Notes: generated by a model not told the origin, from the sequence alone. A stretch of DNA of 64,000 nucleotides from Janthinobacterium aquaticum (GCF_009208565.1 NZ_WFLK01000008.1:186001-250000), one strand, 5' to 3'. Positions 45,277 to 54,579 are shown, numbered from the stretch's first letter. Translations and numbers: made by a program.

Positions 45277-45653
45277 GTAGGACTCCGGATGGCGGCAAAA
45301 ATTGACGATTGAGGAAAATTGCAGCAATGATGTGTGGCGATGCGCAACGATGGACGCCGTTGCAAGCATCATGCGAGAAAGCAGTCAGCCCTTGATATGT
45401 TTTATATGCATACTTGGTATCATTTCTTGAATATAATGATCGCATTTTCCACGCCTTGCGGGGCCAGCCATGTGCTGTAAAGCTGTCAATTTTTTTCAAA
45501 ACAGCCGGCCGGTGTTGTTTTTTTGTGGAAAAAGAAACGCGCCGCGAAAGCGGTACCCCATCGGCTGGGCGAATCTCGATACGATATAAATCAAATACGG
45601 TTTTCTACCATCCATCGTCCCTCAACGCTCGCGAACAAGGCACAAGAACAGCA
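45277..45653. promoter_or_regulatory. Divergent control region of the nucleoside uptake locus
   Basis: A 377-base region without a gene. It contains the dyad ATAC-TTG-GTAT (45410-45420) with flanking TGC/CA positions, the kind of site bound by GntR- or LacI-type regulators, and a good -10 box TATAAT at 45432-45437 in rightward orientation. If that promoter is used, the transport operon has an unusually long leader of about 210 bases. The leader has T- and A-runs and a GCGCCGCGAAAGCGG hairpin-like stretch near 45540. Confidence 0.4.
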
Positions 45654-47168
45654 ATGACGTTACGCCTGGAGTTACAAGACATCAGCAAGCGTTATCCGGC
45701 CGTGGTGGCCAATGACGGCATCAATTTACGCGTGGAAGCAGGGCAGATCCATGCCGTACTGGGCGAGAACGGCGCCGGTAAGTCGACGTTGATGAAAATT
45801 ATCTACGGTGCCGTGCAGCCCGATGGCGGACGCATGCTGTGGAACGGTCGCGAAGTCGCGGTAGCCAGTCCGGCTGCTGCGCGCGCGCTGGGCATTGCCA
45901 TGGTGTTCCAGCATTTTTCGCTGTTCGACACGCTGACCGTGACCGAAAACATTGCACTGGGCTTGCCGGCCGATACCGACCTGGCCAAGCTGGCGGTGCG
46001 CATTGCCGATACCGCGCGCCAGTACGGACTGGAACTCGAGCCGCAGCGCCATGTGCACACCTTGTCTGTGGGCGAATGCCAGCGCGTGGAGATCGTGCGC
46101 GCGCTGCTGGCCAAGCCGCAGTTGCTGATCCTCGATGAGCCGACCTCGGTGCTGACGCCCTCGGCGGTGGAAAAACTGTTCGAAACCCTGCGCCAGCTGG
46201 CCAGCGAAGGCTGCAGCATTTTGTATATCAGCCACAAGCTCGACGAGATCCGCGCGCTGTGCCATACCTGCACCGTGGTGCGGGGTGGCAAGAACGCCGG
46301 CCAGTGCGACCCGTCGCAGGAGTCGGCCGCCAGTCTGTCGCGCATGATGATCGGCGCCGAGCCGCCGGTGGTCACGCGCCGGGCCAGTACGCCGGGCCGT
46401 GCCATGCTGCGCGTGCAGCGCCTGAACCTGCCGAAAAGCCATCCGTTTGCCACTGCCCTGCAGGACGTGAGCTTGAGCGTGCGCGCCGGCGAGATCGTCG
46501 GCATTGCCGGCGTGTCGGGCAATGGCCAGCAGGAGTTGCTGGCGGCCTTGTCCGGCGAGGATCTGCGCGCCGAAGCCGGGGCCATCATGCTCGGCGACAC
46601 GCCGGTCGGCCGCCTGCCGCCGGGCCGGCGCCGCGCGCTGGGCTTCAGCTTCGTGCCGGAAGAGCGGCTCGGGCGCGGTGCGGTGCCCGACATGTCGCTG
46701 GCCGACAATGTGGTGCTGAGCCTGCAAACCTCGGCCACCATCCGCCATGGTTTTTTGCGCCACAAGGCCATCGTGGCGCGCGCGCAGGCGATTATCGCGC
46801 GCTTCGGCGTCAAGGCCGGCGGGCCGCAGTCGCCGGCGCGCAGCCTGTCTGGCGGCAACTTGCAAAAATTTATCGTCGGGCGCGAAGTGCTGCGCGCGCC
46901 AAGCGTGCTGGTGGTGGCGCAGCCGACCTGGGGCGTGGATGTGGGCGCGGCAGCGCAGATCCGCGCCGAACTGCTGGCGCTGCGCGACGCCGGCTGTGCG
47001 CTGCTGGTGGTGTCGGAAGAACTCGATGAACTGTTTGAACTGAGCGACCGGCTGATGGTGATGGCCAAGGGGCGGCTGTCGCCGCCGCTCGAGGCGGCCG
47101 ACGCCAGCGTCGCGCTGGTCGGGCAATGGATGAGTGGCTTGTGGCCGCAGGAGGCAGCCCATGGCTAA
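45654..47168 (+). CDS. Nucleoside ABC transporter ATPase (two ATPase domains)
   Basis: A 504-residue protein with two fused ATP-binding domains, as in sugar and BMP-type nucleoside importers. The first has Walker A GENGAGKST, signature LSVGECQR and Walker B LLILDEPTS. The second has the degenerate loop GVSGNGQQEL, a signature LSGGNLQK and a Walker B reading VLVVAQPTWGVDVG, in which the usual Glu is replaced by Gln (family proteins often have AxPTxGLD here). The ATG at 45654 follows a weak ribosome site. Its end overlaps the first permease gene by 8 bases. Confidence 0.93.
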   Translation: MTLRLELQDISKRYPAVVANDGINLRVEAGQIHAVLGENGAGKSTLMKIIYGAVQPDGGRMLWNGREVAVASPAAARALGIAMVFQHFSLFDTLTVTENIALGLPADTDLAKLAVRIADTARQYGLELEPQRHVHTLSVGECQRVEIVRALLAKPQLLILDEPTSVLTPSAVEKLFETLRQLASEGCSILYISHKLDEIRALCHTCTVVRGGKNAGQCDPSQESAASLSRMMIGAEPPVVTRRASTPGRAMLRVQRLNLPKSHPFATALQDVSLSVRAGEIVGIAGVSGNGQQELLAALSGEDLRAEAGAIMLGDTPVGRLPPGRRRALGFSFVPEERLGRGAVPDMSLADNVVLSLQTSATIRHGFLRHKAIVARAQAIIARFGVKAGGPQSPARSLSGGNLQKFIVGREVLRAPSVLVVAQPTWGVDVGAAAQIRAELLALRDAGCALLVVSEELDELFELSDRLMVMAKGRLSPPLEAADASVALVGQWMSGLWPQEAAHG

Positions 47169-48237
47169 GTTTGGCTTGCGCCTGGAGGCGCGCCCGGCGC
47201 CGTCGCAACTGATGTCGTGGCTGTCGCCGGTGCTGGCGCTGTTGCTGACAGTCATCGTCGGCGCCTTGTTGTTTGTGGCGTTGGGCCACGATCCGCTGGC
47301 CGGGCTGGCGGTGTTTTTTGTCGAGCCGCTGCGCGATGCGCACGGCTGGTCGGAGCTGGGCATCAAGGTCGCGCCGCTGCTGCTGATCGCGGTGGGGCTG
47401 GCCATCTGTTTTCGCGCCAATGTGTATAACATCGGCGCCGAAGGGCAGCTGACGCTGGGCGCCATCTGTGGCGGGGCGGCGGCGCTGTATCTCGACGATG
47501 AGGTGGGCGGTGGCGCCATGATCGCCGTTGCGCTGGCGGCCGGCATGGCCGGCGGCATGGCCTGGGCAGGCATCACCGCCTGGCTGCGCGACCGCTATAA
47601 CGCCAGTGAAATCCTGGTCTCGCTGATGCTGGTGTATATCGCCCAGTTGCTGCTCAGCTATCTGGTGTACGGCGTGCTGCGCGACCCGGAAGGCTTCAAT
47701 TTCCCGCAGTCGAAACTGCTGTCCGACGGCCTGCTGTTGCCGATGGTAATCAGCGACACGCGCTTGCACCTGGGGATTGTGTTTGCGCTGCTGGCCTCAC
47801 TCGGTGGCTGGCTGTACCTGTCGAAAAGCATCAGCGGCTTTCGCTTGCGCGTGGGCGGCATGGCGCCGGCGGCGGCGCGCTATGCGGGCTTTTCCTCGCG
47901 CAAGGCGCTGTGGTCGAGCTTGCTGATCTGCGGCGCGCTGTCGGGCCTGGCGGGCGCCTGCGAAGTGCTGGGACCGATGGGCCAGCTGACGCCGACGGTG
48001 TCGCCCGGCTATGGCTTTGCCGCCATTATCGTGGCCTTCGTGGGCCGCCTGCATCCGGTCGGCGTGATTTTTTCCAGCTTTATCATGGCGCTGTTTTATA
48101 TCGGCGGCGAGCTGGCGCAGTCGCGCCTGGGCTTGCCGAGCGCGATTACCGGCGTGTTCCAGGGCATGCTGCTGTTTGCGCTGCTGGCCTGCGATGTGCT
48201 GATTCAATACAAACTGCGTTGGAGCAAACATGGATAA
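47161..48237 (+). CDS. Nucleoside ABC transporter permease, first subunit
   Basis: A 358-residue membrane protein of the BPD_transp_2 class with about 9-10 spans. The family segment FRANVYNIGAEGQLTLGAICG and the NASEILVSLMLVYIAQLLLSYLV block are clear, as is a late GYGFAAIIVAFVGRLHPVGVIFSS. The ATG lies inside the end of the ATPase gene and has GGAGGCAGCC upstream. It overlaps the second permease by 8 bases. With its partner it forms the channel for imported nucleosides. Confidence 0.93.
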   Translation: MAKFGLRLEARPAPSQLMSWLSPVLALLLTVIVGALLFVALGHDPLAGLAVFFVEPLRDAHGWSELGIKVAPLLLIAVGLAICFRANVYNIGAEGQLTLGAICGGAAALYLDDEVGGGAMIAVALAAGMAGGMAWAGITAWLRDRYNASEILVSLMLVYIAQLLLSYLVYGVLRDPEGFNFPQSKLLSDGLLLPMVISDTRLHLGIVFALLASLGGWLYLSKSISGFRLRVGGMAPAAARYAGFSSRKALWSSLLICGALSGLAGACEVLGPMGQLTPTVSPGYGFAAIIVAFVGRLHPVGVIFSSFIMALFYIGGELAQSRLGLPSAITGVFQGMLLFALLACDVLIQYKLRWSKHG

Positions 48238-49159
48238 CCTGGCACTCACCATTGCACCGCTGGTGGCCGCCAGCATCAATGCCGGCACGCCGCTGATGCT
48301 CGCTGCGCTGGGCCTGCTGGTCAACGAAAAGGCCGGCGTGGTCAACCTGGGCGCCGAAGGCATGATGCTGGTGTCGGCCATTGCCGGCTTTGCGGTGGCG
48401 GTCGATACCGGCAGCCCGCTGCTGGGCTTTCTGGCCGGCGCCGGCGCCAGCATGCTGCTGTCGGGCTTTTTTGCCTGGCTGACGGTGTGGCTGGGCACCA
48501 ACCAGTATGCGACCGGCCTGGCGCTGTCGCTGTTTGGCGGCGGCGCTTCAACCTATATCGGCATCAACTACGTGGGCAAGAGCCTGCAGAACGGCAAGTT
48601 CGGCATTCCCTGGCTGGAAGACATTCCGGTGCTGGGCCAGGCGCTGTTCCGCCAGCATCCGATGGTCTATCTGGCGCTGTTGCTGTGCGTGGCGATCGCC
48701 TGGTTCTTGTACCGCACGCGCGCCGGCCTGGTGCTGCGCGCCGTTGGCGAGTCGCCGTCTTCGGCGCATGCACTTGGTTATCCGGTACGCCGTATCCGTC
48801 TGGCCGCCGTGCTGTTCGGCGGCGCCTGCTGCGGCCTGGCCGGCGCCTTCCTGTCGCTGGTCTATACGCCGCTGTGGGTCGAAGGCATGGTGGCAGGGCG
48901 CGGCTGGATCGCGCTGGCGCTGACCACGTTTGCCACCTGGCGCCCGGCGCGCGTGGTGGGCGGCGCCTATCTGTTTGGCGGCATCACCATCCTGACCTTC
49001 CATGTGCAGGCGATCGGCGTGCCGGTGGCGTCGCAACTACTGTCGATGCTGCCTTACCTGGCCGCCATCGTGGTGCTGGTGCTGATATCGAGCAACGCCA
49101 ATCTGATCAAGCTCAATATGCCGGCCTCGCTGGGCAAAAATTTCAATCCCGGAAATTAA
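48230..49159 (+). CDS. Nucleoside ABC transporter permease, second subunit
   Basis: A 309-residue membrane protein paired with the previous one. Diagnostic segments are TPLMLAALGLLVNEKAGVVNLGAEGMML and VGESPSSAHALGYPVRRIRLAAVLFGGACCGLAGAFLSL, the cytoplasmic coupling loop. It ends 22 bases before the binding-protein gene, which has its own AAGGA site. Tight overlaps throughout the operon indicate a single transcript. Confidence 0.93.
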   Translation: MDNLALTIAPLVAASINAGTPLMLAALGLLVNEKAGVVNLGAEGMMLVSAIAGFAVAVDTGSPLLGFLAGAGASMLLSGFFAWLTVWLGTNQYATGLALSLFGGGASTYIGINYVGKSLQNGKFGIPWLEDIPVLGQALFRQHPMVYLALLLCVAIAWFLYRTRAGLVLRAVGESPSSAHALGYPVRRIRLAAVLFGGACCGLAGAFLSLVYTPLWVEGMVAGRGWIALALTTFATWRPARVVGGAYLFGGITILTFHVQAIGVPVASQLLSMLPYLAAIVVLVLISSNANLIKLNMPASLGKNFNPGN

Positions 49160-49181
49160 TCATCCACTACAAGGAAAATCC

Positions 49182-50264
49182 ATGTCCAAGAAAATGCTTC
49201 ATGCTGCACTGTGCGCCGCCGTGCTGACCCCTGTTGCCGCCATGGCTGCAGCACCTGCCACAGTGCCATTGAACGTCGGCTTTGTGTATATCAGCCCGAT
49301 CGGCGACGCCGGCTGGACCACCCAGCACGATATCGCGCGCAAGGAAATGGAAAAGGCGCTGGGCGCCAAAATCACCACCAAATACGTGGAAAACGTGCCG
49401 GAAAGCGCCGATGCCGAACGCGTGATCCGCGACCTGGCGCAAACCGGCAGCAAGCTGGTGATCACTACCTCGTTCGGCTATATGAACCCGACGCTGAAGG
49501 TGGCCAAGCAGTTTCCTAACGTGAAATTCGTGCACCTGACCGGCTACAAGACGGCCGCCAACGTGGCCAACACCAATGCGCGCTTTTATGAAGGCCGCTA
49601 CCTGGCTGGCGTACTGGCTGGCAAGATGAGCAAGTCGCACGTGGCCGGTTATGTGGCGGCGTTTCCGATTCCCGAAGTGCTGCAGGGTGTCAACGCCTTT
49701 ACGCGCGGCATGCGCAGCGTCGACCCGAAGGCCGAAGTGAAAGTGGTCTGGGTGAACAGCTGGTTCGATCCGGGCAAGGAGCGCGACGCCGCCATCACGT
49801 TGATCGGCCAGGGCGCCGATGTGATCACCCATCACACCGATTCGACCGCCGTGGTGCAGGCCGCCGAAGAGAAGGGCAAGTACGCGATCGCCTACCATTC
49901 GGACATGAAAAAATATGGCCCGAAAGCGCAACTGGCGGCCGTTACCCATCACTGGGGCGACTACTACACCAAGCAGGCGCAGGCAGTGCTCGACGGCAGC
50001 TGGAAGCCGACCAGCACCTGGGGCGGCATCAAGGACGGCATGGTCAAACTCGAAGGCATCAATGCCAGCGTACCGGCCGACGTGAAGCAGTTCGTGTTGG
50101 CGCGTGAAAAAGAGATGGTATCGGGCAAGCTCAATCCATTTTCCGCACCGATCAAGGATAACGACGGCAAGGTGCGCCTCGACAAGGGTGTGCTCGACGA
50201 CGCAGCGCTGACGAAGATGGATTACTTTGTCGAAGGCGTGGCTGGTAAAGTTTCCGGTAAGTAA
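49182..50264 (+). CDS. BMP-family substrate-binding protein (nucleosides)
   Basis: A 360-residue periplasmic binding protein of the basic-membrane-protein family, which includes PnrA-type purine nucleoside receptors. The signal peptide ends AAMAAAP and has no lipobox cysteine, so the protein is soluble in the periplasm, unlike the lipoprotein forms of Gram-positives and spirochaetes. Typical segments are VGFVYISPIGDAGWTTQHD at the start, and GADVITHHTDSTAVVQAAEEKGKYAIAYHSDMKKYGPKA. It is the last gene of the transporter operon and sits in the position expected for the most abundant product. Confidence 0.93.
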   Translation: MSKKMLHAALCAAVLTPVAAMAAAPATVPLNVGFVYISPIGDAGWTTQHDIARKEMEKALGAKITTKYVENVPESADAERVIRDLAQTGSKLVITTSFGYMNPTLKVAKQFPNVKFVHLTGYKTAANVANTNARFYEGRYLAGVLAGKMSKSHVAGYVAAFPIPEVLQGVNAFTRGMRSVDPKAEVKVVWVNSWFDPGKERDAAITLIGQGADVITHHTDSTAVVQAAEEKGKYAIAYHSDMKKYGPKAQLAAVTHHWGDYYTKQAQAVLDGSWKPTSTWGGIKDGMVKLEGINASVPADVKQFVLAREKEMVSGKLNPFSAPIKDNDGKVRLDKGVLDDAALTKMDYFVEGVAGKVSGK

Positions 50265-50284
50265 CATCAAGTTGAGGTAGTATT

Positions 50285-50318
50285 GTCGGGAATCATGAAG
50301 CAGCGCATGCTTCCCGAC
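50285..50318. repeat. Inverted repeat GTCGGGAA / TTCCCGAC
   Basis: An 8-base perfect stem with an 18-base spacer between the transporter operon and the HDOD gene. There is no T tract, so it is not a classical terminator. It may be an operator or an mRNA end structure. Confidence 0.4.
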
Positions 50319-50362
50319 CGATCAACGCCGCAGGCTGGCAGAGCCAATCCGGAGACCTCGCC

Positions 50363-51199
50363 ATGGAACGACTGGAAATATTCAAGATCATCGCCTTACA
50401 GGCTGGCAAGGGGGAGCTGACTTTCCCCGCCAACGTCAACGCGACGCTCAAGCTGCAGCAGGCGCTTGACGACGCCGACTGTCATATCGAAGCGGCCGCG
50501 CGCATGGTGATGGCCGAGCCGCTGCTGTCGGCGCGGGTGGTGGCGCTGGCCAACTCGGCCGCCTATAACCGCTCCGGCAACGAGATCGCCAATGTGCGCG
50601 CCGCCGTCTCGCGGCTGGGTTTTGCCACCCTCAAATCGATGGTGGCCTCGGTCATCGTGCGCCAGCTGGGCAGCCAGATTACCGATCCGCAGCTGCGCGC
50701 CAAGTCGGCTCGCCTGTGGGAGCATACGGCGCATGTGGCGGCGCTGAGCCAGGTGATCGCCAAAAAAGTCACGCATGTCGATGTGGAAACGGCGATGTTT
50801 GCTGCCATCGTGCACGAGGTGGGCGGCTTTTACCTGCTGTCGCGCGCCGAGGAGTATCCGGGCCTGCTCGACGACAATACCGAAGACTGGATCGAATACG
50901 GTGAAAAGCTGATCGGCCGCGGCGTGCTGCGCCAGCTCGAAGTGCCCGATATGGTGCTGCAGGCGGTCGAAGGCATGTGGCATGGCGGCAGCCCGTTCCC
51001 GCCGCGCACGCTGGGCGCCACGCTGGTGCTGGCCAACGATCTGTCGCCCGTCAGCTCGCCGCTGCACCCACCGGAGGGCGCCGAGCGGCGCCTGGCGGCA
51101 GCGCGCAACGATTTTGGCGTCAGCGGCAGCACGCTGCATACCATCCTCGACGAATCGGCCGAAGAGATCGAATCGCTGGCCGCTGCGCTGCTGGTGTAA
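50363..51199 (+). CDS. HDOD-domain signalling protein
   Basis: A 278-residue single-domain HDOD protein. The pattern is clear: an early FPANVNATLKLQQAL helix, MVMAEPLLSARVVALANSAAY, VRAAVSRLGFATLKSMVASVIV, then the HD-like region WEHTAHVAALSQVIAKK and AAIVHEVGGFYLL. HDOD proteins are regulatory relatives of HD-GYP phosphodiesterases, generally without catalysis, and often act in chemotaxis, motility or stress control. No receiver or GGDEF domain is fused. It is followed by a strong terminator and is probably monocistronic. Confidence 0.9.
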   Translation: MERLEIFKIIALQAGKGELTFPANVNATLKLQQALDDADCHIEAAARMVMAEPLLSARVVALANSAAYNRSGNEIANVRAAVSRLGFATLKSMVASVIVRQLGSQITDPQLRAKSARLWEHTAHVAALSQVIAKKVTHVDVETAMFAAIVHEVGGFYLLSRAEEYPGLLDDNTEDWIEYGEKLIGRGVLRQLEVPDMVLQAVEGMWHGGSPFPPRTLGATLVLANDLSPVSSPLHPPEGAERRLAAARNDFGVSGSTLHTILDESAEEIESLAAALLV

Positions 51200-51216
51200 G
51201 CGGTCTGCTTGCTGCC

Positions 51217-51253
51217 ATCCCTGCCATTCCTATTGATCGGCAGGGATTTTTTT
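51217..51253 (+). terminator. Rho-independent terminator after the HDOD gene
   Basis: A 9-base perfect stem (ATCCCTGCC with GGCAGGGAT) with a 13-base loop, running into seven T residues. Confidence 0.85.
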
Positions 51254-51337
51254 CGTCCGCATGGCGCTCGCCATCGCATACAATCTCCGGCGCGCCTTAT
51301 CGGGCGTACCGATTCATCCTCTTACCCATAGGATTCC

Positions 51338-52975
51338 ATGCAAAAGCTGTTTTCTTCGGTGACTGCCACCGCCCTTGCCGCCAGCCTGGTACTGGCTTTC
51401 CCTGTCCAGGCCGCCAATGGCCTGCCCGTGGTGCAGGAGGCGCCGCTGCGCGCCCATCTGGCGTTCCTGTCGAGCGACCTGCTTGAAGGGCGCGGCACCG
51501 GCCAGCGCGGCGCCGACCTGACCGTGGCTTACCTGGAAACGCAGGCGCTGCTGGCCGGCCTGCAGCCGGTGCGCGGCAACAGCTATCGCCAGAGCGTGCA
51601 GATTGCCGGCGTCAAATCGTTGCCAGCCGAGAGCAGCCTGCAGGTGCAAGTTGGCGGCAAAGTCGTGCCGCTGGCCTTCGGCCCGGACTGGGTGTGGGCC
51701 ACCGGCGACTCGGTAGCGGCGCACACGTTTGATGCGCCGCTGGTATTTGTCGGCTATGGCGTGACGGCGCCGGAAGAGGGCTGGAACGACTACAAGGGCG
51801 TCGATGTCAAGGGCAAGATCGTGGTGATGATGGTCAACGATCCACAGCCGACCGAGGCCGAGCCGAACCGCTTTGCCGGCAGGGCGCTGACCTACTATGG
51901 CCGCTGGACCTACAAGTTTGAAGAAGCCAAACGCCAGGGCGCCGCCGGCGTGCTGCTGATCCATACCAAACCGTCGGCGTCATATGACTGGAGCGTGGTG
52001 CAAAGCAGCTGGAGCGGCAGCGAGCGCTTCCAGTTGGCCGATCGCACGGCCGGCACGCCGCTGCAGGGTTGGATTACCGACGGCGCCGCACGCCGCCTGT
52101 TTGCCGCTGGCGGCCAGGACCTCGACGCCTTGCGCGCCAAGGCTGAAAGCAAGGATTTCCAGGCGGTTGCAGTGGGTGCCACGTTGCAGGGCGAGATGAA
52201 GTCGGCCGTGCGCAAGGTCAAGCAGTTCAATATCGCCGGCATGGTGCCGGGCACCGATCCAAAACTCAAGGATGAAGCCGTGATCTACAGCGGTCACTGG
52301 GATCACCTGGGCATGCAGGCCAGGGCTGACGACCAGCCGGGCGCCGACATCATCTACAACGGCGCGGTGGACAACGCTTCTGGCACGGCAGGCCTGCTGG
52401 CGATGGCGCAGGAAGCGGCAAAGCATCCCGCCAAACGCACGCAGATTTTCCTGTGGGTTGCCGCCGAAGAGCAGGGCTTGCTGGGCAGCGCCGCCTATGC
52501 GGCCGATCCGCTGTGGCCACTGAACAAGACGGCCGCCGCGCTGAACCTGGACAGCCTGAATTTTGTCGGCGCCACGCGCGACATCGGCGCACAAGGCAGC
52601 GAGCGCACCGAACTGGGCGCGATGGCCGCCGCCGTGGCCAAGGCCATGCACATGCAGATCGCCCCAGCCCGTCCGGACCTGGCCGGTGGTTACTTCCGCA
52701 GCGACCACTTCAGCTTTGCCAAGGCCGGCGTGCCGGCGTTTTCCATCAACGGCGGGCGCGACTTTATCAAAGACCCGGAAGCGTCAAAAGCCAAGGCCGC
52801 CGCCTATGGCCCGCGCTACCACCAGGTGACGGACGAGTACGACCCGAGCTGGGACCTGTCGGGCATGACCCAGCAGGCGCAGTTCACGCTCAATCTGGGC
52901 CAGGCCGTTGCCAATGCCGCCAAGATGCCGGCATGGAAAGCCGGCGACGCCTTCGGCAAGGCGCGCGAGAAATAA
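51338..52975 (+). CDS. Secreted M28 family zinc aminopeptidase
   Basis: A 545-residue peptidase with a signal peptide (residues 1-22, ending VQAAN). A protease-associated (PA) domain lies at about residues 120-230 (PLVFVGYGVTAPEEGWNDYKG, VKGKIVVMMVND). The M28 core has its metal ligands: His in YSGHWDHLG, Asp in NGAVDNASGTAG, the Glu pair in VAAEEQGLLGS, Asp in LNLDSLN and His in FRSDHFSFAK. It removes N-terminal amino acids from peptides in the periplasm or outside the cell. The gene ends against the MITE-like element; its TAA is followed directly by the A-rich outer end of that element. Confidence 0.93.
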   Translation: MQKLFSSVTATALAASLVLAFPVQAANGLPVVQEAPLRAHLAFLSSDLLEGRGTGQRGADLTVAYLETQALLAGLQPVRGNSYRQSVQIAGVKSLPAESSLQVQVGGKVVPLAFGPDWVWATGDSVAAHTFDAPLVFVGYGVTAPEEGWNDYKGVDVKGKIVVMMVNDPQPTEAEPNRFAGRALTYYGRWTYKFEEAKRQGAAGVLLIHTKPSASYDWSVVQSSWSGSERFQLADRTAGTPLQGWITDGAARRLFAAGGQDLDALRAKAESKDFQAVAVGATLQGEMKSAVRKVKQFNIAGMVPGTDPKLKDEAVIYSGHWDHLGMQARADDQPGADIIYNGAVDNASGTAGLLAMAQEAAKHPAKRTQIFLWVAAEEQGLLGSAAYAADPLWPLNKTAAALNLDSLNFVGATRDIGAQGSERTELGAMAAAVAKAMHMQIAPARPDLAGGYFRSDHFSFAKAGVPAFSINGGRDFIKDPEASKAKAAAYGPRYHQVTDEYDPSWDLSGMTQQAQFTLNLGQAVANAAKMPAWKAGDAFGKAREK

Positions 52976-52995
52976 AAAAACGGGGGCAAAACCTC

Positions 52996-53250
52996 ATGCC
53001 GTTAAGTTAGCGCTCCGGCGCCAAAAGCACACCGGCAAACGCATTAAAGCCACAGTCGTGCGAAAAGGTTCTCCGGGCCAAGCGGGGCTGAAAAATGTCG
53101 AGGGCAAGGCGCGGCGACGCAGACAGTACGTCAGTACGGCAAGGAAGCCGCAACGCCGCCATCGGAATTTTCTCAGACCTGCGTCACCGGTCCGCCGTTT
53201 CTACGCTTGGTGCTTTTCAATACATTGGCCAGCTTAACTTAACGGCATTA
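52996..53250. mobile_element. MITE-like element with ATGCCGTTAAGTTA terminal inverted repeats
   Basis: About 255 bases bounded by inverted copies of ATGCCGTTAAGTTA (52996-53009 and 53237-53250). The similarity continues outward as AAACGGGG on both sides, so the full element may be 52978-53270. There is no transposase frame. Inside is an imperfect palindrome-rich GC segment (GACGCAGACAGTACGTCAGTACGG). The right terminal 18 bases also occur alone at 1929-1946. It separates the M28 gene from the convergent MFS gene. Confidence 0.65.
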
Positions 53251-53253
53251 GGG

Positions 53254-54459
53254 TCAAAACCCCGTTTTATGATCTTTTGTTTGACTTGCCCAGACGATCA
53301 GCAGCAACAAGGGCATGGCGCCGCCGACGGCGCACAGCGCCAGCCAGCCGGCATGGGCAAAGCTGGCGCTGGCCAGTGCCGAGCCGGCAGAGGCGCCGAT
53401 AAAGCCGGCGGCAATAAAGACCGTGGTTACGCGCGCCCGTGCTTGTGGCGCCAGTTTGTAGATCACCGACTGGTGCGTGACCTGCAGGCCCATCACGCCT
53501 ATATCGAGCAACACGATACCCAGCAGCAGCAAGGTGAGCGAGACGGCGCCAAAGGCAATCAGCGCCCAGCCGGCTAGCGCGGCAAATGCCAGCAGCCAGG
53601 TGGCGCGTGTTGCATGGCCACGGTCGGCCATGCGGCCCGCCATATTGGCCGCCAGCGCACCGGTAGCACCAGCCAGGCCGAACAGGCCGATCTGCATTTC
53701 CGAGTAATGATAGGGCGCGCCGCTGAGCAGAAAGGTCAGGCCGGTCCAGAACACGCTGAAGGTGCCCAGACCCAGAGCTGAAAACAGGGCACGCTGACGC
53801 AGCAGCGGCTCCTGGCGGATGATGTCGACCAGCGAGGCCATCAATTTTCCATAGTGCAGTCGGCCGCGCGGCGCTTCGTCGGGCAGGATGCGGCGCAAGA
53901 CCCACAGCAGCAGCGCTACCACGACGGCCGCCATTACATAGACGCTGCGCCAGTTGCCGGTCAGCTGGGCCACCGTACCGGAGACCGTGCGGGCCAGCAG
54001 TATTCCCAGCAGCAGACCTGTCATCACGGTGCCTACCATGCGGCCACGACTATGGTCGGGCGCATACGAGGCCACCATCGCCACCACCACCATCAGCGCG
54101 CTGGCCGTAACGCCCATCAGCAGGCTGGCGACGGCAAATACGGCAATATTCGCACTGGCCGCACCCAGCAGCAGGGCGGCAATCTTGGCCAGCAGCATCC
54201 AGGAGAGCAATTTGCGGCGGTTCAATACATCGGACAGCGGCACCAGCAGCACGATGCCCAGCACATAGCCGATCTGCGTGGCCGTGACCAGATAGCCGGC
54301 GGCCGTGACGTCCACTGCAAACGAGGCCGCCAGCATGGAAGTGAGCGGTTGCACATAGTAGAGGCTGGCAACGAGCACGCCGGCGGCCAGCGCAAACAGC
54401 AGTATGCGGGTGGAACTGAGCAGGGCGCTGGCGTCGATAGGGGAGGTGGGAGGTTTCAT
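53254..54459 (-). CDS. MFS transporter (12 spans), probably drug or metabolite efflux
   Basis: A transporter of about 401 residues with 12 predicted spans. The loop motif LLVPLSDVLNRRKLLSWML between spans 2 and 3 and the mid-loop between spans 6 and 7 are those of the major facilitator superfamily, DHA1-like. The substrate cannot be told. The start at 54459 is the first ATG before the first span; a TTG 39 bases upstream is also open. The last codons (HKTGF-stop) are written by the outer edge of the MITE-like element, so the C-terminus may have been trimmed or replaced by its insertion. Confidence 0.85.
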   Translation of the reverse strand: MKPPTSPIDASALLSSTRILLFALAAGVLVASLYYVQPLTSMLAASFAVDVTAAGYLVTATQIGYVLGIVLLVPLSDVLNRRKLLSWMLLAKIAALLLGAASANIAVFAVASLLMGVTASALMVVVAMVASYAPDHSRGRMVGTVMTGLLLGILLARTVSGTVAQLTGNWRSVYVMAAVVVALLLWVLRRILPDEAPRGRLHYGKLMASLVDIIRQEPLLRQRALFSALGLGTFSVFWTGLTFLLSGAPYHYSEMQIGLFGLAGATGALAANMAGRMADRGHATRATWLLAFAALAGWALIAFGAVSLTLLLLGIVLLDIGVMGLQVTHQSVIYKLAPQARARVTTVFIAAGFIGASAGSALASASFAHAGWLALCAVGGAMPLLLLIVWASQTKDHKTGF

Positions 54460-54522
54460 GAGAGGCGCGTTGAAGGAATGCTGCGCATCATAAGGCAAGG
54501 CCGGTTTTCCTGTGCACCAGGC

Positions 54523-54555
54523 AAAAAAACCCGGCGATCGTTGCCGACGGCCGGG
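54523..54555 (-). terminator. Terminator of the luciferase-like oxidoreductase gene
   Basis: On the minus strand a GC-rich stem (CCCGGC with GCCGGG) is followed by seven T residues, 25 bases after the stop codon of the gene at 54580. Confidence 0.75.
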
Positions 54556-54579
54556 CCAAGGGGTATTTTCAAAAAACTA

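Noticed and set aside
45580..45640. Possible purine riboswitch: ATATAA followed by TTTTCTACC in the ABC leader
   Set aside because: The junction-like words are there, but there is no room for a P2 hairpin between them and no CCGTAAA loop or closing P1 partner. The long leader is reported instead.
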